This document shows, piece after piece, positions 18,143 to 26,617 of a stretch of 58,340 nt of DNA. The DNA is from Candidatus Babelota bacterium (lineage in GTDB: Bacteria > Babelota > Babeliae > Babelales > JACPOV01). The stretch spans positions 9,907 to 68,246 of the forward strand of contig JAKJAQ010000010.1 of NCBI GenBank assembly GCA_022707425.1, written 5' to 3'. The notes beneath the pieces were generated by a model, which saw nothing but the letters and a program-made list of their open reading frames with translations, did no database searches and was not told the DNA's origin. Both the position numbers and the translations under genes were made by a program. The stretch's first letter is position 1; every line of letters begins with the position of its first letter.

Positions 18143-19207
18143 TTATAGAATCGCTCGTGTAATAACACCACCACCCAAGCACGTAACACCATCATACAAT
18201 GCTGCAAATTGTCCCGGTGCAATTCCTTGATCACGCGCTTGCAATGTTACGAGCGGTCCAGGCTTTGTAGAAAAATCGATTATTGCATCGTGCATCTGTT
18301 GTCCATGACGAATTTTTACACCCAATTTAGATACCATTGGTTGTTGATCTAAAATCCAATTACATTCTCCAAGATAAAAGCTCTTTCGCTCTTTATCGTG
18401 TTCATAATAATGGCGTGAAATGTAGACACAATTACGTGCCGGATCTTTATTTACCACATACCAAGGCCCACCAGCTAATCCTAAGCCTTGCCGTTGCCCA
18501 ATGGTAAAAAACCAAAATCCACGATGCACACCAACTGTAGTGCCAGTTTCAACTTCAATAAGCGGCCCTTCTTGCTCACCCAAGTGATGGCGTAAAAACG
18601 CCGCAAAATCGAGTTTTCCTAAAAAACAAATTCCTTGGCTATCTTTTCTTGATTTGGTTGGCAAATCTGCTTCATGAGCCAATGCTCGCACCTGTTTTTT
18701 TTGCAAATGACCAATGGGAAACAATGCGCGCGCTAATTGTTTTTGTGTTAAATGTGATAAAAAGTAGGTTTGATCTTTAACTGGATCGGGCGACTGAACT
18801 AAACAAAATTTTCCGTTCATTTCTTGAACTTGAGCGTAGTGTCCCGTTGCTACTTTTTGAAAAGAATCGTCAATTTTTGAATAAAATGCACCGAATTTTA
18901 TTCGTTGATTACACAAAATATCGGGATTGGGCGTGTTGCCTGCGCGAGCTTGTTCAATAGTATATGAAACCACTTGGTCCCAATATTCTTTTTGCAATGA
19001 AACTATTTTGAGCGGAACGTTGAGCTTTTCGCACACTTTTTCAACATATTCAAGGTCTTCTTGCCAAGGACAGTTTCCTAAAAATGCAAGTTCATCTTCC
19101 AGCCAAATTTTCAAATAAAATGCGGTTACATCATGTCCCTGGCTACGGAGCAAATGCAAAGCTACCGAACTATCAACACCACCAGAAACAAGCGCTGCAA
19201 TTTTCAT
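18143..19207 (-). CDS. mnmA: tRNA-specific 2-thiouridylase MnmA
   Basis: 354 residues. The N-terminal ATP pyrophosphatase P-loop is ALVSGGVDSSVAL. The first catalytic Cys lies in TPNPDILCNQRIKFG (about residue 99), and the second in KDSQGICFLG. GHYAQV and FTIGQRQGLGLAGGPWYVV, typical of MnmA, follow. It installs the 2-thio group of s2U34 in tRNA-Lys, -Glu and -Gln using sulfur relayed from IscS. The gene heads the minus-strand operon; a TATACT -10 element lies at 19243-19238, about 30 bases upstream of the ATG. Confidence 0.95.
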   Translation of the reverse strand: MKIAALVSGGVDSSVALHLLRSQGHDVTAFYLKIWLEDELAFLGNCPWQEDLEYVEKVCEKLNVPLKIVSLQKEYWDQVVSYTIEQARAGNTPNPDILCNQRIKFGAFYSKIDDSFQKVATGHYAQVQEMNGKFCLVQSPDPVKDQTYFLSHLTQKQLARALFPIGHLQKKQVRALAHEADLPTKSRKDSQGICFLGKLDFAAFLRHHLGEQEGPLIEVETGTTVGVHRGFWFFTIGQRQGLGLAGGPWYVVNKDPARNCVYISRHYYEHDKERKSFYLGECNWILDQQPMVSKLGVKIRHGQQMHDAIIDFSTKPGPLVTLQARDQGIAPGQFAALYDGVTCLGGGVITRAIL

Positions 19208-19288
19208 CTAATATCCTTATTCTTAAGCACTTTTTTTAGTATACGACAAAATTGACAAAAAATCACGGGACATTTCTTGGTAAAAATA

Positions 19289-19318
19289 TTGCAGACTGAA
19301 AACTAAATAAGATATGCT
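19289..19318 (+). promoter_or_regulatory. Putative promoter of the tandem secreted paralogues
   Basis: TTGCAG at 19289-19294, an 18-base spacer and TATGCT at 19313-19318, 38 bases before the ATG at 19357. Confidence 0.45.
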
Positions 19319-19356
19319 TTATATATAAAGATCGCTGCAAAACGAGGAGATATTCA

Positions 19357-20325
19357 ATGAAAAAAACATTAATGGGGTCATTGTTGCTTGCCATTACTTT
19401 GGCAAGTTTTTCTCTGAGCGCCGATCAAGCACAATATGATAAAATCGCAAATCCACAAACAAGCGGTTCCCAAGTATATCAAATTATTGACGCGCTTAAG
19501 GTAAGGACTTTTGCCGTTGATTCATTTATTAAAAATAAAATAGCTCCAGATGAAATGAAAACATGGATTTCATTGGTTACCGATGCAAATCAATATGTTA
19601 TTGATCAAGTAAAAAAAGGGAAAGCACCAGGACAATTTGTTGATCTTACTGCTCAACTTTTTTCAATTATCAATTTTATCTCAACAACAGCAAATCAACT
19701 GTATACTCAAAAAAATAACATTAACATAATGAAAATTAATGAGTTGATCAGCAAAGCACAGTCACTTCTAAAAGAAACACGACAAATCAATCGTACTATT
19801 CTTGCCCAAAATACAATTCCTGAAAGTTGGATCAGCACCGTTCCAAAAGATCCAAACTCAATCGTTATTAAACTTGATCCAGCCAAACCGGGAGAAAAAA
19901 TCTTTGTTCCTAAACAAGTCACCTATCAGGATTTTTTCAAAGATGTAAAAAATATCGATGCCGTTCGAAATTTAACCCCGGAAGGGTTCAGACGTTTTCT
20001 TTATTTAAAAAATATTGATAATAAATTTACCATTGCCGCAGCGCTCGATAGTTTCGAAAAAATTGCATACCGATTAAAAGAAATATCAAAAAATCAAGGT
20101 TGGTTTGATTGGACAAATTACAAAAAAGATATCGAATATGCCACCGTTTTTGCTGATAAAATCAAAGAATCATATCCTGATTCTCTTTCAAAATTAGATG
20201 TCGCACTGTTTACCGCAATGACCGATAAGCCATCACTGATTATTTTTGCTCAAGCTGGTGCATATGAAGGTGCGCTTACACGAATTATTAAAGATTTAAA
20301 TTCGCTCAAACCAGCAGGCCAATAA
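19357..20325 (+). CDS. Secreted helical protein, tandem paralogue 1
   Basis: 322 residues with GAGGAGATA before the start. The signal peptide ends about residue 22 (SFSLSADQA). The mature protein is mainly helical and begins with YDKIANPQTSGSQVYQIIDA. The next gene has a closely related protein: IANP(Q/K)T, VRTFAVDSFIKNKIAP / IRAFAVDSFLKNKIAP, PESW, PEGFRRFLYLKNI / PQEFRTFLTNKNI, KESYP. I do not recognise the family. The pair shares spacing and an almost identical ribosome site, so both come from one duplication and are made together. Confidence 0.7.
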   Translation: MKKTLMGSLLLAITLASFSLSADQAQYDKIANPQTSGSQVYQIIDALKVRTFAVDSFIKNKIAPDEMKTWISLVTDANQYVIDQVKKGKAPGQFVDLTAQLFSIINFISTTANQLYTQKNNINIMKINELISKAQSLLKETRQINRTILAQNTIPESWISTVPKDPNSIVIKLDPAKPGEKIFVPKQVTYQDFFKDVKNIDAVRNLTPEGFRRFLYLKNIDNKFTIAAALDSFEKIAYRLKEISKNQGWFDWTNYKKDIEYATVFADKIKESYPDSLSKLDVALFTAMTDKPSLIIFAQAGAYEGALTRIIKDLNSLKPAGQ

Positions 20326-20357
20326 AGCCAACTGCTGAAAAAACTAGGAGATACTAA

Positions 20358-21299
20358 ATGAAGGCAAATTGCTTCGTTATTCTTATCGCGGTTTCAATGG
20401 GTGGACTTGTGCTCAATGGAGACAATACACAATATGAAGAGATTGCCAACCCAAAAACAACGCCCAACAATGTTTATCAAGTGCTTGAAGGATTAAAAAT
20501 ACGAGCATTTGCGGTCGACTCTTTTCTTAAGAATAAAATTGCTCCAAAAGAATTAGATATTTGGACAAGTTTCATTTCTAATGCAAATAAATATGTAACG
20601 GAAATGATAAAATCTGGAAAAGCGCCACAAAACTATCTTCAAATGATTACCCAGCTTGATACCATTTTGAATTTCATCAAACAAACAACAACGACGCTCT
20701 TTAATGAAAAAGAAAATATGAGCTCAGACACAGCCGATTCGTTAATCGTTCAAGCACAAAAATATTTAATCGAAGCGCGTACCATCAACCAAACGACTTT
20801 AAAAACAATCAATAGTCAAAATCCCTATCCTGAATCGTGGACAAAACAAGTGCCCGAATCATTTGAAACCATTACGATCAAACTTGATTCACCACCCGTT
20901 CAAAAACCATATGCCGAGTTTTTCGAAACGCTCAATGTTAACGAAATTAAATCACTTAAGCCACAAGAATTCAGAACCTTCCTTACCAATAAAAATATTA
21001 CAAACAAATACACAATAACTCATTTATTAAATAGTCTTGAACAATTAAATTATCGCTTTGATCAAGTAAAAGATAATTTATGGTTTAAGACTCCCCATTT
21101 TCAAAATCAGTTTAAATTGGCGCAAACACTTATTGAAAAAATAAAAGAGTCATACCCCGAAGCATTATCACAATTACAATTGGCGCAATTTTTAGCAACC
21201 ACCGATAAAGTGTCAATCATAATGTTTGGCGAATCTAGCACTTATGCGGACGTGCTCGCCAAAATAATTAGAGATCTGTGGAGTATTATTGGTATTTAA
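20358..21299 (+). CDS. Secreted helical protein, tandem paralogue 2
   Basis: 313 residues. A signal peptide covers about 1-20 and the mature N-terminus is YEEIANPKTTPNNVYQ. It aligns with the preceding gene over its whole length, but it lacks about ten residues where paralogue 1 has LDPAKPGEKIFVPKQ. It lies 32 bases downstream with the ribosome site CTAGGAGATA. Function unknown. No transmembrane segment, cysteine pattern or catalytic motif is visible, so a structural or binding role is more likely than an enzymatic one. Confidence 0.7.
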   Translation: MKANCFVILIAVSMGGLVLNGDNTQYEEIANPKTTPNNVYQVLEGLKIRAFAVDSFLKNKIAPKELDIWTSFISNANKYVTEMIKSGKAPQNYLQMITQLDTILNFIKQTTTTLFNEKENMSSDTADSLIVQAQKYLIEARTINQTTLKTINSQNPYPESWTKQVPESFETITIKLDSPPVQKPYAEFFETLNVNEIKSLKPQEFRTFLTNKNITNKYTITHLLNSLEQLNYRFDQVKDNLWFKTPHFQNQFKLAQTLIEKIKESYPEALSQLQLAQFLATTDKVSIIMFGESSTYADVLAKIIRDLWSIIGI

Positions 21300-21320
21300 T
21301 ACGAGCAAAAACCGATAAAA

Positions 21321-21349
21321 GTGACAAGCACTTTCATTCAGTTTATACT
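21321..21349 (+). promoter_or_regulatory. argS promoter
   Basis: GTGACA at 21321-21326, a 17-base spacer and TATACT at 21344-21349, 33 bases before the argS ATG. Confidence 0.6.
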
Positions 21350-21381
21350 GGCTATGCACCATTATTTTAATAGGTATCAGA

Positions 21382-23034
21382 ATGAATTTGTTGCTCCATC
21401 TTGAAAATGAATTGACTAATTATATATTAAGCGCATTTAAAATTGATAAATCGTTCCTGCGCAATGATCTTTTTGCACTCAACGTCGACGAACAAAAACA
21501 GGGATTTGGCGATCTTTCAAGTAATATTGCACTTTTACTTGCTAAACCACTCGGCCAGCAACCACGAAGCATTGCACAAAAAATTCAACATGAATTTTCG
21601 CACCCATTTGTTTCAAAAATAGAAATTGCAGGACCCGGCTTTTTAAACATTTGGTTAACACCGCAAGCCTATGTGACCTTAGCAGAAACACTTTTTGAGC
21701 AACAAGAACAATTCTTTAAATTAGAAAAAAACACTCAAAAACATACATTCAACGTCGAATTTGTCAGTGCTAATCCAACCGGCCCTCTACACTTAGGGCA
21801 TGGACGCGGTGGAATTATTGGTGATGTTCTGGGCAACGTTTTACGTTTTTTGGGTCATTCAGTCACTAAAGAATTTTACATTAACGATGCAGGTTCACAA
21901 ATTCAAAAATTGGGAGCTTCGTTTAAAGCTCGGTGCTTGGAGCAACTCGGGTTTGAATTTCAACTACCTGAAGATGGTTATCAGGGTGAATATTTAAAAG
22001 AGCTCGCTGCCAAATGTATTGCACAATACGGTTCTGCATTACCCGAAAAATCTGATGAATTTTTTGCTCAATATGCAAAAACTGAACTTTTAGAAGCAAT
22101 TAAAAAAACATTGATTGATTATGGCATTCATTTTGATACGTGGTTTTCCGAAAAAACGTTACACGATTCTGGAGCAATCACTCAGAGTTTAAAACGCCTT
22201 GAAGAACGTGATCAAACCTATGTTCAAGATCATGCCCTGTGGTTTCGCTCAACCACCTATGGTGATGATAAAGATCGTGTTGTTCGCAAAGCGAATGGTG
22301 AACTCACCTATGCAGCAGCTGACATTGCTTATTTAGAAAATAAAATTAGTCGTGGATTTGATAAAATTGTAATTGTACTTGGCCAAGATCATCACAGCTA
22401 TAAACAACGTCTTGCGGGTTTCTTGCAGGCGCTTGGTTACAAAGCAGATATGTTGGATGTTATTCTTTATCAATTGGTAACACTCAAAGAGTCGGGTGAA
22501 CTGGTACGAATGTCAAAACGTGCTGGAAAAATAGTAACGCTCCGAGACATCATTGATACAGTTGGCAAAGATGTTGCGCGCTTTTTTTATCTTAACCGAA
22601 AAGCGGATGCACATCTTGATTTTGATATTGATTTGGCACTTAAAAAAACTGAAGAAAACCCCGTTTATTATGTGCAATATGCCTATGTGCGAACGGGAAG
22701 CATCATTCAAAAAGGTCACACACAAGAAGGGCTCGCGCAGATTGGACCACATGATGCGGTCAACTTAGGTCAAGAAGAACAACTTCTTTTAAAAAAAATT
22801 GTCTCCCTGAAAAATCTGCTCGAAGCGATTAGTAGCTCAAACCAGACCCATTCTCTTACCTATTATGTTCTTGAATTGGCACAACTTTTTCACAGCTATT
22901 ATGCAAAAAATCGGGTAATTGATGCGGAAAAAATCGACCAAAGCCGCGCTCGGTTACTTCTTATAATTATTCTACGTAACACATTCAAGACCTGCTTGGA
23001 TCTGCTTGGTGTCAGCAGTCCTGATAAAATGTGA
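21382..23034 (+). CDS. argS: Arginyl-tRNA synthetase
   Basis: 550 residues. The N-terminal Arg-specific domain (LSSNIALLLAKPLGQQPR, GPGFLNIWL) precedes the catalytic core. The core has VEFVSANPTGPLHLGHGRG (HIGH motif as HLGH) and a degenerate KMSKS as VRMSKRAGK. The C-terminal DALR anticodon-binding domain is near the end. It charges tRNA-Arg and needs the tRNA for adenylate formation. It has its own promoter and is followed by a 92-base gap before tsf. Confidence 0.95.
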   Translation: MNLLLHLENELTNYILSAFKIDKSFLRNDLFALNVDEQKQGFGDLSSNIALLLAKPLGQQPRSIAQKIQHEFSHPFVSKIEIAGPGFLNIWLTPQAYVTLAETLFEQQEQFFKLEKNTQKHTFNVEFVSANPTGPLHLGHGRGGIIGDVLGNVLRFLGHSVTKEFYINDAGSQIQKLGASFKARCLEQLGFEFQLPEDGYQGEYLKELAAKCIAQYGSALPEKSDEFFAQYAKTELLEAIKKTLIDYGIHFDTWFSEKTLHDSGAITQSLKRLEERDQTYVQDHALWFRSTTYGDDKDRVVRKANGELTYAAADIAYLENKISRGFDKIVIVLGQDHHSYKQRLAGFLQALGYKADMLDVILYQLVTLKESGELVRMSKRAGKIVTLRDIIDTVGKDVARFFYLNRKADAHLDFDIDLALKKTEENPVYYVQYAYVRTGSIIQKGHTQEGLAQIGPHDAVNLGQEEQLLLKKIVSLKNLLEAISSSNQTHSLTYYVLELAQLFHSYYAKNRVIDAEKIDQSRARLLLIIILRNTFKTCLDLLGVSSPDKM

Positions 23035-23055
23035 GAACCCGCTTACCCACATTCG

Positions 23056-23083
23056 TTGCCAATTATGCTATTTCTGGCACACT
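23056..23083 (+). promoter_or_regulatory. Possible tsf promoter
   Basis: TTGCCA at 23056-23061, a 16-base spacer and CACACT at 23078-23083. A TAGATAAT immediately after could serve as an alternative -10. It is 44 bases before the tsf ATG. Confidence 0.35.
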
Positions 23084-23126
23084 AGATAATAACATTTGAT
23101 TTCTTTTTCCAAGTACAGGAGCTTGT

Positions 23127-23726
23127 ATGGCAAAAATTAGCATAGAACTTATTCAACAATTACGTGAGCGCACCGGCGTTGGCATGTTAGATTGCAAAAA
23201 AGCACTTGAAGAAACAAATGGTGATATTGAAAAAGCAGTTGAGCTTTTGCGTAAAAAAGGCGCTGCTATTGCTGCAAAACGTGGTTCTAACGTTACCGCT
23301 GAAGGTATCGTACATGCCTATATTCACCCTGGTTCGCGCGTTGGGGTGCTCATCGAAATTAACTGCGAAACAGATTTTGTTGCTCGCACAGACGATCTTA
23401 AAAATTTCGCCAATGATGTCTGCATGCACATTGCCGCAATGAAACCACTTTATTTATCTGCCCAAGAAGTTGATCCAAAATTCTTGGAACATGAAAAAGA
23501 TATTTTCAAACAACAATTAGTCGATGCTGGTAAACCAGAAAAAATCGTTGCGCAAATTGTTGAAGGCAAAGTACAAAAAATGTATAGCGAAGTATGTTTG
23601 CTCAATCAAACATTTGTCAAAAATGATCAATTGACTATTGATGACTTATTAAAAGAGTTGATTGGCAGAATTGGCGAAAACATCAAGATCAAACGTTTCG
23701 CTCGATTTGAAATTGGCGCTGCATAA
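23127..23726 (+). CDS. tsf: Elongation factor Ts
   Basis: 199 residues, a short-form EF-Ts. The N-terminal UBA-like domain is LRERTGVGMLDCKKALEETN, followed by the DIEKAVELLRKKG helix, the TDFVAR motif in INCETDFVARTDDL and a compact C-terminal dimerisation region. It regenerates EF-Tu-GTP. The start has ACAGGAGC upstream. tsf, pyrH and frr run together here, as in most bacteria; rpsB, normally first, is absent from this position. Confidence 0.95.
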   Translation: MAKISIELIQQLRERTGVGMLDCKKALEETNGDIEKAVELLRKKGAAIAAKRGSNVTAEGIVHAYIHPGSRVGVLIEINCETDFVARTDDLKNFANDVCMHIAAMKPLYLSAQEVDPKFLEHEKDIFKQQLVDAGKPEKIVAQIVEGKVQKMYSEVCLLNQTFVKNDQLTIDDLLKELIGRIGENIKIKRFARFEIGAA

Positions 23727-23730
23727 TTGA

Positions 23731-24441
23731 ATGCTCATGAACTCAATTACTATTCTTTTGAAACTCACTGGCGAAGTTTTGTTGCATCAAAACACACAAA
23801 AACTCAATGACTCGTTGGTGCGATCGATAGCACGACAAATCAAACAACTAGAATCAACGCATAGATTTGGCATTGTTATTGGTGGTGGTAATTTTTTTCG
23901 TGGTAGCGTACAAGGAACAGTTCTTAAATTAACCCCCTCAATTGGTCATCAGATTGGTATGCTTGCTACGATGATGAACGGATTAATTATCAAAGATTTG
24001 TTTGAGCAAGAAGGATTATCAAGTACCCTTTTTTGTGCCGTTCCCGCATCTGAAATTGGAGCACCCATTTCGCACCAAACAATCGAAAATGCTTTAGTCC
24101 ATAAAAAACTGCTCATTTTCACTGGTGGCACCGGTAACCCTTTTTTCACTACCGATACCACCGCAATTTTGCGCGGATTACAAATCAATGCAACGCAAGT
24201 GTGGAAAGGAACAACAGTCGATGGTATTTACACCGCTGATCCTAAGAAAGACCCGTGTGCTCAACGACTTTCAACGTTGTCTTATGATCAAGCATTAATG
24301 GAGAAAATGGGTATAATGGATGCAACCGCAATTGCACTTGCGCGACAACATCGGTTACCAATCAGAGTATTTAATATTTTTCATGATCAAGCAATCATCT
24401 GTGCTGCAGAAGACCAATCATTCGGCAGTACAATGAGTTAG
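23731..24441 (+). CDS. pyrH: UMP kinase
   Basis: 236 residues of the amino-acid kinase fold. It shows LLKLTGEVLL (usually LKLSGEAL), the UMP-binding VIGGGNFFRG, FTGGTGNPFFTTDTTA, and a DGIYTADPKKDP loop. It phosphorylates UMP to UDP in pyrimidine nucleotide synthesis. It starts 4 bases after tsf. A second in-frame ATG two codons in is an equally possible start. Confidence 0.95.
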   Translation: MLMNSITILLKLTGEVLLHQNTQKLNDSLVRSIARQIKQLESTHRFGIVIGGGNFFRGSVQGTVLKLTPSIGHQIGMLATMMNGLIIKDLFEQEGLSSTLFCAVPASEIGAPISHQTIENALVHKKLLIFTGGTGNPFFTTDTTAILRGLQINATQVWKGTTVDGIYTADPKKDPCAQRLSTLSYDQALMEKMGIMDATAIALARQHRLPIRVFNIFHDQAIICAAEDQSFGSTMS

Positions 24442-24466
24442 AAAACTATTTGGAAGGAATCGTCCT

Positions 24467-25054
24467 ATGATAGAATTAAAATTAAACGACCAAAATATCA
24501 AAGAGTTTGAAAAAGCCATCCAGACAGAAATGGACAAACCAATCAAACACTTTGAACGTGAATTAATTACCATTCGCACGGGACGAGCACATCCTGCACT
24601 TGTTGAAGATTTGAAAGTTGTGTGTTACGGAAACACAACCATGCGTTTGCGTGATACAGCATCAATTTCTGCACCCGAAGCGCGACTCATTGTTATTCAA
24701 CCATGGGATCCAGCAGTTTTGGCAGATATTGAACGAGCTCTTCGCGAGTCAGATCTTGGCATTAGCCCACAAAACGATGGTGCATTAATTCGCATTGTGC
24801 TTCCTGAAATTTCGTCAGCTCGCCGCGATGAATTGGTAAAAATTTTGGGTAAAAAGCTAGAAGATACACGCATCAGCATTCGAAATGTGCGCAAAGATTT
24901 TCATAATTTAGTGCGCGATTCTCAAAAAGGAAAAGCTGTTTCTGAAGACCATGCGCGAAGATTGTCAGATTTACTTCAAAAATTAACTGATGATTTTATC
25001 AAACGCGCCGAAACTATGTCTGCAGCAAAAGAAAAAGAGATTAAAAGCGTTTAA
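24467..25054 (+). CDS. frr: Ribosome recycling factor
   Basis: 195 residues. Helix 1 contains FERELITIRTGRAHPALVED, with a central SAPEARLIVIQPWD and the C-terminal helical arm with RNVRKDFHNLVRDSQKGKAVSED. RRF splits post-termination ribosomes with EF-G. It has a short N-terminal extension of about ten residues compared with typical members. AAGGAATC precedes the ATG. Last gene of the tsf-pyrH-frr operon; a new promoter for the tRNAs begins immediately after its stop. Confidence 0.95.
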   Translation: MIELKLNDQNIKEFEKAIQTEMDKPIKHFERELITIRTGRAHPALVEDLKVVCYGNTTMRLRDTASISAPEARLIVIQPWDPAVLADIERALRESDLGISPQNDGALIRIVLPEISSARRDELVKILGKKLEDTRISIRNVRKDFHNLVRDSQKGKAVSEDHARRLSDLLQKLTDDFIKRAETMSAAKEKEIKSV

Positions 25055-25083
25055 TTGACGTTTTCAAGCTCCTTTAATACACT
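25055..25083 (+). promoter_or_regulatory. tRNA operon promoter
   Basis: TTGACG at 25055-25060, exactly 17 bases, then TACACT at 25078-25083, 21 bases before the first base of tRNA-Lys. It directly abuts the frr stop codon. Confidence 0.65.
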
Positions 25084-25103
25084 TTAGTTTGTATCTTTTG
25101 TTG

Positions 25104-25179
25104 GGGCCGCTAGCTCAATTGGTAGAGCGACAGACTCTTAATCTGCAGGTTATTGGTTCGATTCCAATGCGGCCCACCA
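25104..25179 (+). tRNA. tRNA-Lys (anticodon CTT)
   Basis: A 76-base cloverleaf. Acceptor GGGCCGC pairs with GCGGCCC, D stem GCTC/GAGC, anticodon loop CTCTTAA (CTT), variable AGGTT, T arm ATTGG-TTCGATT-CCAAT, then A and an encoded CCA. The first anticodon-stem pair is an A-C mismatch. Confidence 0.95.
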
Positions 25180-25198
25180 GAGTACAAAAAAATCGCGT

Positions 25199-25285
25199 GC
25201 AAGAGTGGCGGAATTGGCAGACGCACTGGACTTAGGATCCAGCTCCCGAAAGGGAATAGGGGTTCGACTCCCCTCTCTTGCACCA
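25199..25285 (+). tRNA. tRNA-Leu (anticodon TAG)
   Basis: An 87-base class II tRNA. Acceptor GCAAGAG/CTCTTGC, anticodon stem CTGGA/TCCAG with loop CTTAGGA (TAG), a long variable arm (CTCCC-GAAA-GGGAAT region), T arm AGGGG-TTCGACT-CCCCT and an encoded CCA. It follows tRNA-Lys by 19 bases and is likely processed from the same transcript. Confidence 0.95.
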
Positions 25286-25303
25286 AAAAAGGAGATTTTG
25301 CTG

Positions 25304-26611
25304 ATGGTAAGTCGTAATGTAAGCACCACTTTATCGTGTACGATCCAACAGGTAAATCCTCGCGTGTGCACTGCAACGGTAACGATTGATCAAGGATTGG
25401 TCAATATGTTGTACCATGAAACGGCAGTTGATCAAAAACATGATACGCACACCTATGGATTCGCTAAAGGTTCTACCCCCCTCTCCTACATAAAAGAACA
25501 TTACAAAAGTAATATAACTGCACATCTGCAAGAATTTTTATTTAAATATTGTGTTTTGAGTCACCTCTATGATCAATTACATCAACATCGCTTAGCAGTT
25601 GCTGGCGAACCACGGCTCTTTCACATCGTGATCCAACCGGGAACAAATGCACAATTTTTATTCGAGCTTTCTGTTGCTGCTCCAATCGAATTTCGTGATT
25701 GGACAACATTTCCGTTTAAGGCACCAAAACGAAAAAATTATAAAGATATTGATCGGCAAGTAGAGCTTTTTATTAAAGAAGAAGATGCATTAGGTCAACA
25801 GTATGCAACTGACACCATTACCATTGGTGATTGGATCTGTTTTGAACTCTTTTTACTTGATAAAAATAGCAAACCTCTTTTTGGTGAATATAAAGAAATG
25901 GTCTGGCTGAAAATTGGTAATGAAGAAGCTGATTTACCGTTTCAAGATTTATTCATTGGAAAAAAAGTTGGTGACTATAGTGTGAGCTCAAACAGTTGCT
26001 TACAAGAATATTTTAGCAATCAACTTGATACACACTATATTTTTGGTATCACCATCCTACAACGAATTCCTGCTTCACATTTTTCATTTGATCAATTCAG
26101 GCACCATTTTCGTATCAAAAATACAAAAGATATGCACCAAAAATTAATTGAAGTTTTTTCATTCAGAAACGATATTTCACAACGCAGAATGATGGCTGAA
26201 GAAGCGCTCAAATTATTGTTATCAAAACATCATGTTGAAGTACCACACTCACTGGTTCTTCGCCAACAAAAAGCGGTGCTCGAATCGGTGCAACATAACC
26301 CTGATTATCACGTATACAAAACTGAAAATACCTTCAAAGAGATGATTAAACAACTCGCACTCAAACAAGCAAAAGAAATTCTCATAATCGATCAACTTGC
26401 TTTTCATGAAAATATAAAAGTTGAGATGGACGATTTGATAGGCTACCTCAATTTATTAAAACGACCGCGCACAAAAGAGTTTATTTATTTCAACCCACCA
26501 TCAACTAAGATTCAAGGTCATGAAATGCCACTTCCCGCACAAATTTTGAAACAATGTTGTTTGCGTGAAAAAACACTCAATCATGTGATTTATCATTTGA
26601 CCAGGAAATAA
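25304..26611 (+). CDS. tig: Trigger factor (divergent)
   Basis: 435 residues from the ATG at 25304 (AAAAGGAGA upstream). The frame is open further upstream, but that would run through tRNA-Leu. The C-terminal half has a recognisable trigger-factor layout: RRMMAEEALKLLLSKHHVEVPHSLV, then a long helix ending KQAKEILIIDQLAFHENIKV. The N-terminal ribosome-binding signature is weak and a middle FKBP-like PPIase domain is not obvious beyond GDWICFELFLLD. Trigger factor is the first chaperone met by nascent chains at the ribosome exit. Position next to trxB rather than clpP is unusual. The annotation rests mainly on the C-terminal domain; SurA-like chaperones are the alternative. Confidence 0.75.
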   Translation: MVSRNVSTTLSCTIQQVNPRVCTATVTIDQGLVNMLYHETAVDQKHDTHTYGFAKGSTPLSYIKEHYKSNITAHLQEFLFKYCVLSHLYDQLHQHRLAVAGEPRLFHIVIQPGTNAQFLFELSVAAPIEFRDWTTFPFKAPKRKNYKDIDRQVELFIKEEDALGQQYATDTITIGDWICFELFLLDKNSKPLFGEYKEMVWLKIGNEEADLPFQDLFIGKKVGDYSVSSNSCLQEYFSNQLDTHYIFGITILQRIPASHFSFDQFRHHFRIKNTKDMHQKLIEVFSFRNDISQRRMMAEEALKLLLSKHHVEVPHSLVLRQQKAVLESVQHNPDYHVYKTENTFKEMIKQLALKQAKEILIIDQLAFHENIKVEMDDLIGYLNLLKRPRTKEFIYFNPPSTKIQGHEMPLPAQILKQCCLREKTLNHVIYHLTRK

Positions 26612-26617
26612 AACACC

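Noticed and set aside
25110-25376. Open frames on both strands across the tRNA genes
   Set aside because: They run through two well-folded tRNAs. The real coding start of tig is the ATG at 25304 with its own ribosome site.
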